This document shows positions 36,688-50,500 of a stretch of DNA of 64,000 nucleotides, piece by piece. The notes beneath the pieces are model-generated. The model searched no databases, had not been told where the DNA came from, and saw nothing but the letters and a program-made list of their open reading frames with translations. Position 1 is the stretch's first letter. Each line of letters opens with the position of its first letter. Made by a program: the position numbers and the translations under genes. Origin of the DNA: Whitmania pigra (Eukaryota > Annelida > Clitellata > Hirudinida > Haemopidae); contig JAJTWR010000044.1 of assembly GCA_021613335.1 (NCBI GenBank), positions 2,048,001-2,112,000 of the forward strand. Direction: 5' to 3'.

Positions 36688-39600
36688 ATGAGAGGATTTT
36701 TGAAAAATGGAAGTACTTTATTCCAATTATCATCAAAGATAACCACTGTTGGCCGCGAATGTTGCGACTTGATTGTGCAGGTGAGACTTTACATTTAGGT
36801 TATGACCAGTTCGAAAAAGCGGTTGTAGTTTTGTAACTGTTTTATTAACAATTTCAGTCTGCTTCTGTTGATAACCAACATGCAACCGTAGAATATCTTG
36901 ATGAAAAAGAAGAATTTTACCTAAAAGATTTAAAATCAAGATTTGGAACAAAAGTTAATAGCTATACGCTGAAGGATAACATCATCAAACTAGCAAGAGG
37001 AGACAAAATTAAATTTGGAAAATGCGATTTGATTTTTGAGTTTGTGACTGATTCTTTGCCAGAGGTTCCCAGAAACTAGGCTATACTTTTAACAATAAAT
37101 CCATACTAAATGCTTTTTCATTTTACAAGATAAGCACTGGAGTTAAGAGTGAACTGCCATATTTGAAAAAATGTCAGAATTTACAGCACCACTACAGTAA
37201 TAATAATAGCTTGGTTCGTGTTCCAAGGCCACCCTCAAAACCACTGCAGAGCAATTCACTTAAAAGACCAATTAATTTATCTCAAAATCGAGATACAAAA
37301 TCAAGTAAGCAGGGTATTTATGTCTTTTCACTTTGAATGAAATTTTAACTCAGTTTTAACTTATTAATACAGAAAGCCTACCAAGAAATTGTGATATCTT
37401 TACATTAGAGGAAAAGGTAATTAATTACTAGAAAATTGTTTTATTCACAACAAAATTGTGTCTCAGCTAATTATTAACTAATTAATTATTTACTAACTTC
37501 TTAACTTTTTAAAATTCCCATTCATTTGCTTGACATCAAAATTATTATAATAAAAATAGTGTTTATTTTATGTTATACTCAGCATATCAACATAGCTCAT
37601 AAACTATATTCATCTCACTAATTAGAGGGCATTAGTTTCACTTAGGATTGACATTTGCTCATAAGACACATCTAAATACTCCGTCATTAATAAAGTAACC
37701 AAAATTTGGAACTCTCTCCCCAATAACATCGTTTCTTCCTCAACAGTCTGTTCAACTCAACAATGACCTTACTACTTCACCACCTTCCTATCATTTGAAT
37801 GCTTGAGTTGCACCTCTCAGAAATGTTTTTTTATTATTTTGATTACGGAGAGCCATTGTCTTCTGCTCCTTTATGAAATAAGTAAACAAATAAACAAGCA
37901 TATAAATAAAAACATATACAAATAATGTTTTCTTGATCAGGACGTAAAGTTCAGTGAAAATAGCAGAAACAACAGTTGTGATAACACTCAATTCATGATA
38001 AATCTTGGAAAGGATATTGAATCTATTAAAGAATCAGTCAATGATTCTTTATTTGTCAACATGGAAAAAATGGATTTGCTTCATGAACTCAATGTTCTTA
38101 AAAAAGAATTGCATTTGAAAAATGAAGAAATACTTGCTTTTAAAAAGGAGGTTGAAATAATTGGCAAATATTTGTAATAACATTTTAAAATTTGCAATAT
38201 TTACTTTCTAAAGATGGACTTGTTGAGAACTTCAGAGATGAACCGCCTAACGTTCCGAGCAGATGAAGCCGCAGAAATACAAAATTTGAGACAAACTGTG
38301 GATGAATGTCAAGCATTTAATTCTAATCTTAAAGCAAAGTTAGAGGCATTGCAAAGGGAAAACCGCAAGAAGGTTTGGTGATTATAGTTAAGAAATGCTG
38401 CTTTGGCACTATTATTATTGATGTTATTATTGTTGTCCTCATCGACAACCATCGTTGTCCTCATCAACAACCACCTTTAATAAATATTGATTTCATCCAC
38501 ATTTAAAATGCATGTTACAATTAAAGGAAGAACTGATTCATGGTTTGACAGAAGAATGCGAACATTTTAAGAGCTGCGAGTTGAACTTGACGGAGGTGAA
38601 ATGAAAGAATTCAATTCAGTGCTTAATTGATATAAATGTCATGTGTTCATGTAATATGTGTTTGTTATATGATGATAATAATAATAAGTGTGTTTATAAT
38701 AAGCAAAGGGAACTTTATAGTGTTGAAAGTTGAAATTGTTGCAAATAAGATGCATAATGACTGCTGCATTTACTGCTGTTCACAGGAACACAACTTCTGG
38801 AGCTAACTTGAACTTGAACTTGATATAAATATTATATATTGATATAAGTATTATATGTTGATATAAATATTATATACTGATATAAATATTATATACTGAT
38901 ATAAAAATTATATATTTATATAAGTATTATATGTAAATACACATTAACTAGTCTAATATTTGCCTTCATGATCTTTAGAGGAATGTAATTCTCATAAAGG
39001 AAAATGAACGTTTACAACTCGTAACAAAAGATCTAAAACAACAAATTCAGGAATTCCATGAGTTCAATGAAGTGAAAAATTGATTGTTTATTATTTGAAA
39101 TGATTCACTAATATCAGTAAAATAATTCATCAATTTGATTTGCACATTAAATTGGATTTATTGATTGTTTAAGTTAAAGTTATATTATTAACACAAATTA
39201 TTAATTTAACTAAATTTAATCTAAATTTGTTAACATAAATGAATGTTAAATCATAATTTAGGAGCACCAAAAATTTCAAAAACTTTATAAAAACGACAAA
39301 GAGGATCTGGAGAAAATGCTGAGCTCAGAGAAGATGAAGGTGGTTCATTTTTTTAAAGAAAAAATTTAAAATGTGCAGCATTTGTTTTCTTTTTCACTCA
39401 AAGATGTCAGAAGCAACCAACAAAATAGAAGATTTACTAAAGAAGTTGGATCCTCGTTTTGAGGAGAGTGTTGGTAACAACATTACTGAGTTGATTTGCA
39501 AATTTGAACAAGTAAGGTTCACATTAATTTGAAATACAAATTTTCACATTTTGTTTAATGATGGCTCTTTCTGGAAGCTCTAATGAAGCTTTAATGTGCT

Positions 39601-42600
39601 ATGTCTGCTACTATAGCTCTTTGATAATGTTATTTAGTTGCATGTAGCAAAATTCATTAAGAAGTCCTATCAAAAAAACATAAATGCAAGTCAAATGCAA
39701 ATTTTTTTTTAAATGTTGATGAAAGTAATTTTTCTGAACTAGGTGATAACAAAAATTTATGGAGAAAAGGAACAACTTTCAAGCGAACTTAACATCTTCC
39801 TGATGCTTAATGAATATTGGAAGGTATTCTTTCAACTAATTCGTGGAGAGTGATTTAATTTCAACAGAGAATAAAATTAATGATCTAGGAGTTGAAGTCT
39901 TCAGAGTTTACATCTAAGAAGTTGATTTCCGTGATAGAAAAATTAAAGAATAATAATATTAATTCTGAAGCCCATGGTTCTGTTGCAAACACACTTGAGT
40001 TTTTACAAGCTTTAAGAACTTGGCAGTTTTTCGTTGAAACCCGTTTGAAAAGTGAAGGATCATTCGAGATTGGAGAAGGTAGGAATTTATAAATATTGGA
40101 TTCTATCAATTAGAATGCCAGTTTGAGCATTATTCTTATGCGTAATAATTTTATATGTGAAATATTTTTTAGTTATGTAAAATATTTTTAGTTATGTAAA
40201 ATATGTTGAAAAACATAATGGATCTGACAAAATAACATGTTGGTTTGACATCCATTTCATAATTTTCAAATTCAGAAATATTAGATCACATTGATTTCAT
40301 GCACATGAACATTAAACATGGAAAAGAAGACATCTCAGCTCTGCAAAATGAGCTGGAAACTTTTCGAGCAAAATCTGAACTTGATTTAAAATCAGGTGAA
40401 CAATGGCAAAAAAAAGCGCATGTGTTTCTAAAGGAGTTAAAATGCTTAATGCAAAAATGTCTCTCTTGTCTTTAGCTCAAGAGCTCGCAGAGCAGAAGCT
40501 CCGAACTTTAAGCGAAGAAAATGAACAGAAAATACTCGAAATTACAAAGGGTACTGCTTCCAAAGAGAAGGCATTATTGCTTCAAATACAATCACTCGAG
40601 CAGGTTTATTTGAATTGTTTATGGAATATTTATTTTAATCTATGAATTTAATTTTTGTTTTAAATTCAATCATTTCAGACAAAAAGTGAAATGTCTTTAA
40701 AAATCAGTGAAATTATTGAAAGCAATCAAAAAGAAAAAGTTAGCTACTTGTTGATAGTCGTTGCCAAGTGATTTATTAAAAATATCTGTTAATTGAGTTA
40801 TTAACTTACGTCATAATTAAAACTGAATTGCAATTCCATCATAGATTGAAATTGGATATTAAGAATTATTAACATAATATTGAGAGTATTGTCATTACTT
40901 TAATTTATGATATGCATCATAAATGCACAGTTTAGTTTCATGGACTAATCATTTCAGATTTACAACACTGGGCAATGATGGCAATGTCAGCTTATATTGT
41001 AATTTTTGAGGAAATAATTAAAATACATTTGATAACAAAATGACTAGTTAAGAAGACCCACTTATATTTTCTGTACATATTAATTTTTTTTGTAAACAAT
41101 TTTTTAAGAGACTTTTAATGTGTTTGACATAATTAGTCAAATATTGGAATAAAACGTTTATTTCTCATGAATGAATGTTTTATTGATTGAAGAACTGCTT
41201 ATCAGTTGAATTTTGACTAATATTAATTAAAATGTAACATTTGTGTTTGTAGCAGTTGTTAATGCAGCAGATGACTGAACAGGAAAAAGAGTTGAAGAAA
41301 CTGATGAATGATTTACAGAGCAAGCAGGCAATTGTGGTGGATGCTCTGAACAATGACATTGAGGAGTTCAAAGAGCAAGTGAGGCAACATTCCATCACCA
41401 TTTGCTCACAAGAAGAACAGATTTTGTTTTTCAACCAAGAAAGCAAAGAACTTAAAATTGAAATTGAAAGATTGAATAGAGAAATTGAAAGTATGACGTG
41501 ATTAGTTACAGAAAAAATTTCAAAAATTATCACTTAATTGAACAAACTCAAATTTTTTGCAGAGGTTCAAGTTGAAAATATTCAAAGCAATTCCTTGAAA
41601 ATACACAGTCTAGAAAGGGATTTATTTGAACTGAAATCGGAGATTGCTCGGTATACAATCTTGATGCAAGAAAAAGAGAATACAATTGATTTGTTGAAGG
41701 CTGAGCTCCAGAAACTGCAGATTAAACTCACTGATGCTGCAGGTAGTCTAATGCATTGAGTTAATTATTTTTTATGCAAAATAGTTTTAATATGACTGAC
41801 AATATTGAAAATATACTATACATTATGTGAAAATATTAATAAATTTTAGCCATTAACCAAATTTACATTATAATGGAGTGTAAATGTGGTTGCAGGTGAG
41901 TTGTCAGAGGAGCACAAGAAACAATTGGAGGATCAACTGAAGGAAATGACACTCAGTCAAAATCAGTTGACAGATGCCCACAATCAGATTGAAAAAATTA
42001 GGAAAATTAATGCTGAAATGGAGAGTAGAGTCTTGGAAATGGATGATGAGACTGGGTACATTTTGAGTTTGCATTTACTTTTTATTGATGGCCATTAATG
42101 GCACTTTTAAGGACAACCTTTCCAAATATTTCCAAATATTTAAAAATTACAATTACATTTTTAATTACATAATATTTAATAATGCAGACGCTTGAAAAGA
42201 GAACTTAGTGACTACAAGCGGATTATTCAGAAACTTGAAAAAGAAGGAGCAAAGCAAAAAAGCAGCTTGGAATACATTGTAACATTGTTTTGCATATTAT
42301 TTAACTTTTCTCATCATTCCAAATTAATGCAAACAATCATTGACTAAAACGTATTGCTTAAATGACAGAGCCAACCAACCCTTAATATGTCTGCCCAGGG
42401 AAATCTGTGCATGCAAGAAAATCATGAGGAAACAATAAAGAGGCAGAGAGAAGCCCTGTCCAAATTTAGGGCCAAGTTGAAGGCACTTGAGCATGGAGAT
42501 ATGCCACGTGAGTTCAGATGTCAGCCGTTCTTTAAGATATATGTATTATGCATATAGTTTATGTAAACCAAAATAAAGTATTCTAAATTATTTTAAAGTG

Positions 42601-43755
42601 TTGTGCAAAGATGATGCAATCCAACATGTGGCTTTCTTGAGGAGGGAGTTGGAAGAATTGAAGTCAATGAGGTCAGATGGAAGCCATTTGCCTGCAAACA
42701 ATCAGATTCATGTTATTGGAAAGTTGACAAAGCTTTTGGAGATAAGTGAAAATCTGGTAACCTTTCAGTTAACTTGTTATTGCAAATGCAACTAGGTCAA
42801 TGCTTAACTTTGCTAGTTCATGTAGTGGAGAGGTTGAAAATGGAATATCTTTTTGTTATGTAAAGTATTTACTAATAATAAATATTAAGTAGTAAAATCT
42901 TAATAAGTTATGAATTAAATGTTATATGATTAATTAATTTAGGAATTAATTCTTGTTGACAGTATTTAAGTTTGCTAAGCAACATTGCAAAATCCCTCGA
43001 TTTGGATGAAATTATTGGAACCAAATCCCTCCTTCACTGCCCAGAAAGAAACCTGCAAGCCTTAGTCGAAGAGAAAAATCAGTCCTGTCGACAACTTACA
43101 AACTTGATTTGTAGCCTCAAAGAGAAGTTAGGCAAGAATGAACTAACATGGCAAGATGGTGCATTGAGGTAAACATAAATTTGGCAATGTTCATCTTAGC
43201 ATGTCACTGCTAAGTAAGGAATTTAATGATTATTTTCAATGCAGAATATTTTCAAATGGAATCGTGATTGCGAACATGGTTTATATTTTAATTTAAAATT
43301 TTTAAATATACATTTTATATTAATTTTTGAATTTTCCTTAATTTTTATAAGCAATTTGTATGCATTCTTTAGTGGTTCTCACAATTTATTTTTTAAAGGT
43401 CTTTGGAGTCAACTAATGTTGAACTGAGAAAAAGTGTGGAAAAGCTTTCAGTAAGAACCTGTTTAATTATAAGTAAACTTTTAATTATAACTTTAATTTT
43501 AGGCATAACAACATGATTTTTCTAAATGGAGTGTAACGAATGCGCACATTTTAGTCAGATTTGATTCGGAAAAAAGAAGAGATAATGTGCCTGAGGCAGA
43601 CATTGAGAGAGACAACAGAAAGATTGACAGAAGAAAGGAGTAAACACGTATATAAAAGTAAATTCCAAGTAAGATGTTATTATAAATATAGTAAGATTGA
43701 GTTTTCAGTGTGAAATAATATTTATTAATTTCATTTTTAGATGCTCAAAGACTGA
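36688..43755 (+). CDS. FHAD1: FHAD1-like protein: N-terminal FHA domain, long coiled coil
   Basis: FHAD1 proteins (forkhead-associated phosphopeptide-binding domain 1) are poorly characterised and largely testis/ciliated-cell expressed in mammals. Exon 1 (36688-36780) starts MRGFLKNGSTLFQLS and gives the first FHA strands (ITTVGRECCDLIVQ). Exon 2 (36858-37068) completes the domain with SASVDNQHATVEY, LKDLKSRFGTKVN and GDKIKFGKCDLIFEF. The canonical phosphothreonine-binding GR and N-G/H motifs are GRE and DNQHA, with S-R-F-G-T in place of S-R-N-G-T. About 22 short exons follow (from about 37130, 37942, 38215, 39264, 39404, 39889, 40276, 41254, 41563, 41896, 42187, 42600, 42964 and 43555), nearly all Lys/Glu/Leu heptads. 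The last exon (43741-43755, stop TGA) is uncertain. The order and N-terminus match FHAD1 rather than SLMAP, which has a C-terminal membrane anchor. Confidence 0.85.
38820..38938. repeat. About 20-bp AT-rich tandem repeat in an FHAD1 intron
   Basis: Six imperfect copies of a 19-20-bp unit of the form tgatataaatattatatac/t. Each unit is itself partly palindromic (atataaatattatat). Confidence 0.85.
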
Positions 43756-43872
43756 TTTCTTTTGAAGGTCCTCATAGTTGATTATGCAACCTTAAATGTG
43801 CAGAAGAATCATGTTTATTTATTGATTTTATCATTTTTATTGAACCTTACTAGGCGTTCTGTCGAATTTCAC

Positions 43873-43930
43873 TGTATCTACTTTTGTATCTACTTTTTGC
43901 ATCTACTTTTGTATCTACTTTTGTATCTAC
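43873..43930. repeat. 12-13-bp tandem repeat in FHAD1 3' flank
   Basis: Five tandem copies of (t)gtatctactttt with single-base variants, within the probable 3' UTR. Confidence 0.85.
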
Positions 43931-43940
43931 GAATATTGAC

Positions 43941-43946
43941 AATAAA
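43941..43946 (+). terminator. Likely poly(A) signal of FHAD1
   Basis: AATAAA about 190 bp after the proposed FHAD1 stop, just after the short tandem repeat. Confidence 0.45.
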
Positions 43947-44179
43947 GACCGACTGAATGTCGTTTCGATTTTGCCCAACTTGGAAAATCAATTCAAATTT
44001 TGTTTTTGGTCGAAATTGCTTTTGGAAACCAAAAAGAAAATTTTTGCAGTTCAGTTTCTTTTATTTATTTGATTATAGTAAGTTGCGTAACTGAGATGAT
44101 TTGGACTTACACACCCCCGTCTTCAAACAGTCTTTTCTTTTTTCTTATTTCTTTCGACTTTTTGAGTCTCCTTATGTTT

Positions 44180-45010
44180 TCGGGGGGCGGGCCGCATCCG
44201 ATGATCAGCCGGATGTCCCTGTCGGTTTTGTCTTCTGGACCGAACTCTCACCTCTGGCTATGAAAAGTACTCGTTGGCCTTGTTATGCCGGTCACTGCTG
44301 CCTGGACTGGAGCGACTGCGAAAGCTCTCAATGACTTCTTCATGTCGCATGCTATCTGTTTTTCACCTGCAAACTTCGACTATACAAGGTTCTCATTGGT
44401 CTTTTTATGTCGATCGCCTCCACCCCAGTTTGCTTACAGCGATCATGAAAGCTCTCAGTGGCTTCTTCACACCGTCTTAATATATGTAAACTAGGCCTTA
44501 TAATTAAGTAGCGGCAGCCGGAGATAAAAATTTTCGAGACTCGACCGCGGGCCTTTTTGCAAACCCGCTAAAGTATTCCTGAAAGATGGTACATGACGTA
44601 CATACCTGGTCGGTTTCTCTTGCTCCCCTGGATAGCTTCCCAAGTCATCGAGGTATGCTCGATACAACTGGAATGTCTCCCTTTTGGACTGAAATGACCA
44701 CGTACTGGTTATACATCATGAATTCTGTGAGCTTCGATGCCATGATGGAGAAAAAATATTTCCTCCTTTCCATTCAACAGTGACACTGGTCGGAATTGAT
44801 TATTATATATCACTATAGATCCTTATATATGTTATGACAGCTGAAACTCTTTCCGAGCTCTGGCAGGAATCCTCAGAGAGGAGACCCTTCTTTGAGCGTT
44901 TCGGCACTTAAATCCTCTGATACTCTCGGGGGTTGGGCCGCACCCACTGATCAGACGGATGTCCCTGCTGGTGATGTAATGTCCTATATTGACAAGCCAA
45001 CGAACAGAAT
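44180..45010. repeat. Diverged direct and tandem repeats of unknown family
   Basis: A motif of about 37 bp (gggccgcatccgatgatcag, then ccggatgtccctg) at about 44188-44224 recurs as a variant at about 44934-44970. Separately, 44268-44345 and 44394-44473 are diverged tandem copies about 126 bp apart, sharing gaaagctctcaatgacttct-type sequence. GC content is above the surroundings. Open frames here carry no recognisable domain. It is probably decayed transposon sequence, perhaps linked to the LINE fragment that follows. Confidence 0.55.
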
Positions 45011-45289
45011 CGAGGTAAGATGCACAATCCAGCAACGACCAACGAAACGCACGATAACCACCACTGTGTGTATTTTATTTTATTTTAATAACGTCAATTT
45101 CATAACTAGATGATTAGGAGGGGGACAACAACATAGAAAACAACAGAGGACAACAAACATCGATGGCACACTACAAAAAAATTGTTAATACAAAATAAAA
45201 ATAAGTTATGTACAGAATTATGTAAGTCAGAAATAAGGTTTTTTCTCTTTTCTTGGATTCGCCGGTAGATGAGATCTATGATAGCGTTA

Positions 45290-45650
45290 TTGCTAAGCAT
45301 AGTTCTCAACTCCAGTGTCTGTATCTTGAGCTTCGACCTGATGCTCCTTCTGGGGTTCCTGACTAGGACACTCCAGGAGGAAATGCCTAGTGGGCTCCTC
45401 CATCCGAGGACAAGTTTGGCATTTGCCATTGTTGAGCCTCTTCATTTGGAACAGGTAGCGGTTTAGATGACAGCTTCCAGGTCAGCGTCTGGAGATGAGT
45501 ACCTTCTTCCTCTTGGAGGCGCATTGGAAAACTCTCCTCATAGTTGCCTGTCTCTGGACTTCATGATGATGACTGTCGGAGGAGCAATCCCTTCTTCTCT
45601 GCCAGTCATCTTCTATCTTCTGGGCGAGAATCTTTTGGCTAGATAGATGC
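45290..45650 (-). pseudogene. LINE (non-LTR retrotransposon) ORF2 C-terminal fragment
   Basis: Minus-strand translation gives HLNRYLFQMKRLNNGKCQTC, then PRMEEPTRHFLLECPSQ. This is the zinc-finger-like C-x2-C...H-x4-C tail (CQTC, HFLLEC) typical of LINE reverse transcriptases. Upstream, CASKRKKVLISRR is readable in the same frame before a stop, so the copy is broken. The catalytic domain is not in the window. Confidence 0.75.
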
Positions 45651-45894
45651 TGGGATTTGACGCTCTATCTGGCCTCGAGTTGTGGCTAGCTTTGCCAATA
45701 TCACCATCGAAGACGGATCAAGCTAGTTATATAGACCTTATTCATGCCGACTTTCCAGCAATCGGCCGCAATTTCCCAATCGTTGGCGTTTTCAAAGATA
45801 TGTCTCCTTATGATGTGTCATACGTAATATTGTATTAAAAAAATTAACGTTTGTGAATATGACCGCAACTTTATTGTCTAATGCCGTACTAACT

Positions 45895-46935
45895 GTTCTT
45901 GCCGCCCGGGGCGGTCATAAGATTTGCGGCCCCTCCCTCTTGATCGTTAATAATACGTTAAACTTCAAAATTTTGAAAAGCTCTCAAATATTTATTTTCA
46001 TGGAACTATAATCAAATTAAAAATTTTTTTCTTTCCTCATATTTTTTTTTACAAAGCACTTTCAAATTGAGGCTATCGACAAGTCTCACTCTATAGACAG
46101 GACTGCCTAGTCCGCAAGTCATGCCTGGCTCATAGATGATCGAAGGTAATTTTTTTTATTAAGTTTGGAGAACGAGCGCTCGTAGCTAGCAACACTAATA
46201 GCCTGGGTTCGGAAGATCAAAAGTTGAAGATGTTATCGTTTCCCGAAGCCTCCACAAAACACGTCAATCTCTTCCTTTTGGCAAAGAACTTTTTTTCTCT
46301 ATGTTTCATCAACTATGCCAATCTGACAATCACACTCACCATCTAACAGGTTTCACAGTGAGAAAGGTGTATTTGTTTGCAAGACCATGAACTTTCTGAA
46401 ATCTGCAAGATATTTCCTCAGTCAACCTGTCGATGACACAGCATTTCCCGTCTCAAATCCGCGTCAAATTCCATGCTTATCCCCATTTCAGAGCGGAGTT
46501 TTTTGGATTTGTCTATTGCACCGTTTCTGCGGAATATCGCGCCGCTCTCCTTCACTCCATTACGGACCTTCTTCGAAAAGTCATACAAAGATTCTGAAAA
46601 TTACAAAATGGATGGAAACTTCAGACTGCTCACGAATAAAATATAAAATCTGGTCTTGATGTAGAACGAATTGACTGACGAATGTTATTTAATATTTCAC
46701 GAAACGTTTTAAGAAATTATTAAGGTGATTTTCTTTGATGGTTCATATATCAATCGATACGTTACACCAAACGCCAAATTGAAATCTGATCCTTCGATGG
46801 ACACAGCAAAAAAAATGGAAAAAAAGGGCAGCCATTTTTTAAATTTTTAAATTAATTATTCCCTCAAAATGCCGCCCCTTGGCACTTGTCGCCTGGGACG
46901 CCTGCCGCCCTCCCTTGGTAAGCCACTGGCCTAAC
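45895..46935. mobile_element. Decayed hAT element
   Basis: GC-rich ends resembling hAT subtermini are seen at about 45898-45960 (ttgccgcccggggcgg) and 46865-46933 (tgccgccctcccttgg, aagccactgg). Between them lies a transposase pseudogene on the minus strand. I could not demonstrate a matching inverted repeat or target duplication, so the boundaries are approximate. Confidence 0.5.
46060..46650 (-). pseudogene. hAT transposase pseudogene (C-terminal half)
   Basis: Minus-strand translation, with several stops and frame changes, includes YLRSSMSQA, then LAD, then AVLSIE, the conserved hAT dimerisation-region end (consensus RSSMSQ-RL-LA-LSIE). An upstream segment starts SESLYDFSKKVRNGVKESG and is too degraded to place. 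At least three in-frame stops exclude function. Confidence 0.7.
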
Positions 46936-47575
46936 GGGGGTTGAAATGTACCGCACGTCTTTTGATCTTTCGAGCACAAGAGGCTTTTCAACCTTATAAA
47001 AAAATATTTACATGATATTATCACAAACATGTTAAAGATAATTCTCACAAAAATTCATGAAAAAACCAAAAAGTGATTCTAGGATTTCAAAAATAAAAAC
47101 ATTAGACAGGGACGTCATTTCAGAAGACTACTTTTGTTTTCCTTCTAGACAAAATTCAGGGAGGGGGGACAAACCTTTGTAAAATATGAGGAGATAACCC
47201 TTTTTGTGTCTAGTCTAAAATCAGGGAGCCGTTTTCCCTCCATGCTCCCCCAAATTACGTCCCACCCCCTATGCATAAGAGTTAAGCTTTGTTAATTTGA
47301 GCTTTCAGTCTTTTCTACCCAGCTTGCAACAAAGAGCTTAATTAAATTTATCATAAATCACGCACATCCGAAAATCGATGAACCTGCATCTACCTGACTG
47401 AAATAAATAAATGCAATAACAGTAATTGCGGCATCGTGGATAAACCTTTCTGAAATTTGTTTTTGTGCATTGAGGCTTTTCAGTGATGGAAAATTATGAA
47501 AAAATAATCATTTAAGTTCCGAGTTTAGAAATAGTCTTCAATAAAAATTTATTGCAACTGCTCCTTTATGTTAAC
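46936..47575. other. PTPN13-like gene upstream region with repeat scraps
   Basis: No exon is recognised. A patch at about 47155-47285 (ggaggggggacaaacc, tacgtcccaccccctatgc) resembles ends of the interspersed repeats seen elsewhere in the window. The final 250 bp probably include the promoter of the downstream phosphatase. Confidence 0.35.
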
Positions 47576-50500
47576 ATGAGTCAACTTCTCGAAGTGTCTC
47601 TAGCTGAATGCTTAGAAGTCAAGGGTGCAGCTCTGGATGAAGCTGAATTGTGGGCGATCCTTACCCAAACTTTAGAAAGAATTGATGCCTTATTTGCAGA
47701 AGGTGAGTAATGAATAAAGCAAGATTCACAATAGTGATAGGATTTAGGATGTTTCAATGATTTATTCAATGATGAATATGGATGATAATTTGTTGGTCTG
47801 TGGCACCAAATGAGCATTCAGCAAAGTATTGATGTAATTGATGAGCTCAGTCAGTGTAGATGTAGTTTGTCAATTAGCAGAACATTAAATCACAGTCAAT
47901 TTATTAATACAATTTTTTGTGAATGAAGGAAATGAATTTTTTTAAATGTCTTGAATTCATAGTTTCCACAGCAAGGCTTAATGAATTGCTGCCTATAACA
48001 CCAGAGTCTATATTCCTCTGCCCAAATGGCCAAACAGAATTGACCTCATCAGCTAGGAATTCAAGATTTTATGAAGATTGCCTTCCTCCTGAATTTCTTA
48101 ATGATGTTTCATTCAACAATGATCAATTAGAAAAGGTTCATTTAAATTGTGAATGAATCACTTCTATTCAAACAAACTACAAATAATGTTCTTACTAGTA
48201 CATACCAAATAAAAGTAATTTGGGAAAATTTTTTAGATGTTTATCTTTTCACTTGGAATGTCAGTTTACAGTGCTGCGGATTACAATTTGACATCTGAGC
48301 AGGTAATGTTTTGATATTGAATATGATTGAGCAGCTGATTCAAATTAACTGTTCAATTGACTTCAGGATTTGAACATAACTTCAGAATTAGATGAATTCT
48401 TGAGCTCCATGTGCACGAAAAATCCAAAGAATCGAATTAATTTTGACATGGCACTGAAAGTAGGTGGATTAATTTATCACTATAACAAGCAAATGCAGTT
48501 ACGCATTTTTACTTAATTTATTATTTTATTTTACCAAACAACATTAACATTAGTACGGTCATTTCTTCGTCCAGGCATGTTCTGGTAACTTCATGAGTGT
48601 TACACCAATATTAGAGCTACACCGAATGGTATTGGGTCAAACAGATATTGAAGTGAGATGACATTGGAATAGAATGATGAATTTTTAATATATAATATGT
48701 TAACTTAACAAATGTTATGAAATAGGAACTAAATGACTGAATGTTTGAATGACAAATGACTCTTAATTAAGATGCATCCTGTGGAGGAAAAGACTTATGA
48801 TTATTCATATGAAGTCTACAAAGCCAATAAAATTTCCTCCAGGTCACAAGTTCCATCTGAAGCAAGCACCAGTAATCAAATTTATTTTTCATGAATTTTG
48901 TTTTGATTTAGAATATTTTTTGTTTAGTAATGAGATAACATTGCCTTTAAAATTCTACAATTTTGTAATTTTGTGAAGCAATCAAACTCAAAATATGATA
49001 AAAATTTTGGTTTTTGAGTGTGATTATATTTTTGTTCAATAACTTTTCAATGAACTCGTGATAGACTCTCTCCTTTACCAATTTTCATTAAATGAACAAA
49101 TTACATATCAATTAAATTTTAACGAAATCATTATTAGCTGTTAATAACTTAGTGATTTAAATTTTTTAATTTTAGTACATTACATTTTGCTTGACCGAGG
49201 ACCAAACGCGCGTTCATCTTCAAGAAGCTTTGACACTTTTGATGGCCATTCTAAAATCACTGACAAAAAATTAGAAGAAATATCTGTCCCAAGTGGGTCA
49301 CATTAAATTAAGTAACCAATTTATTTCACATTAATAATAACAATGATAACGTGATAGTAACAATATATTTTTATCATCTTAACTTGCAATCTGACATACC
49401 AGGTGAGGCAGATATTGAAGAAACATTTTTGAGGTTGAATAACAGAAGAAGGAGATTGGAATCACTGAGGAAAGGACTCAGAAAACTGGAAAATGATGAT
49501 TTATCAGAGGCATCAATGAACTTTGCCAGACTGTCAAACTTAGGATTGCTCTCCACAAATCGTTATTGCACCGATATTTAATGCTATTGTTTATAACAAA
49601 TACGATTTATATGATTTTCACCCAAATAACTTTTCAATCAAGTGTGGATATTTTGAATGTTTCAATTGAAAAGTGTTTATACCCTTTAAAAATATTTGTT
49701 GAATAAAAGTGATGCAACAAAACTGCGCATATTTCAGAATCAACTCCGAACTTGCTTGAAACGGAAAGTCAGCAACCAATGAATTTTCTTTCATCTGAAT
49801 ACGAATGGTTGGATAGAAGAGCTAGAGAAATTGACGATTGGTTGGTTTTACCAATTTAAAAAAAATAATTAGCAAATGGTTTGGCATTTGAATTTGTGGT
49901 GGAGCAATGGCAATTGTAATATATTGCCCCAGAGGCATGACCTGGTTTGGGTGTTATTGAAGGAGAATTATATTTAAGGAGAAGAAATCATCTGAACTCA
50001 AAGGAGGTGATTATAGCTCCTGATCCGATAATAAGGGAGACAGAAATTCATAAGGAACATGAACAGCCACAGACTTCGAATGATATTGAGATTCCACGTT
50101 ACATTGAAGTAAGTATTGTATTTTAAGTAGGTTATCTTTTTGTATTGATTATGTTTATATTTATATTTGGTTTTGTATAATTATATACTCATAACTATCT
50201 TGAAGAACTCAATTATTTTACAGCCTAAAGTTCCTTCAAAAAGACTTAATCATGTGCCAAATGAATCCTTTGAAAATGAATCAGCAAAGCGTGACACTTC
50301 TAAATGGAATATTTCAACTGATGCTGGGAGAGATCCAAATTATTCAGTTAAAGTTGATGAAGAGGTGTGTCTTTTATCGGACGAACAAAATGCATTTGCA
50401 AATAAACTGGTAACAATTCCAGGTTCAAACAAGAGCTATTGATCCTGTAAATAAAATAGAAACAGACCAAACCAAGGTTTGTCAACAATTTCAACTTCCT

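Noticed and set aside
38820..38938. Possible CRISPR-like array
   Set aside because: Contiguous AT-rich satellite without unique spacers, inside an intron of an animal gene.
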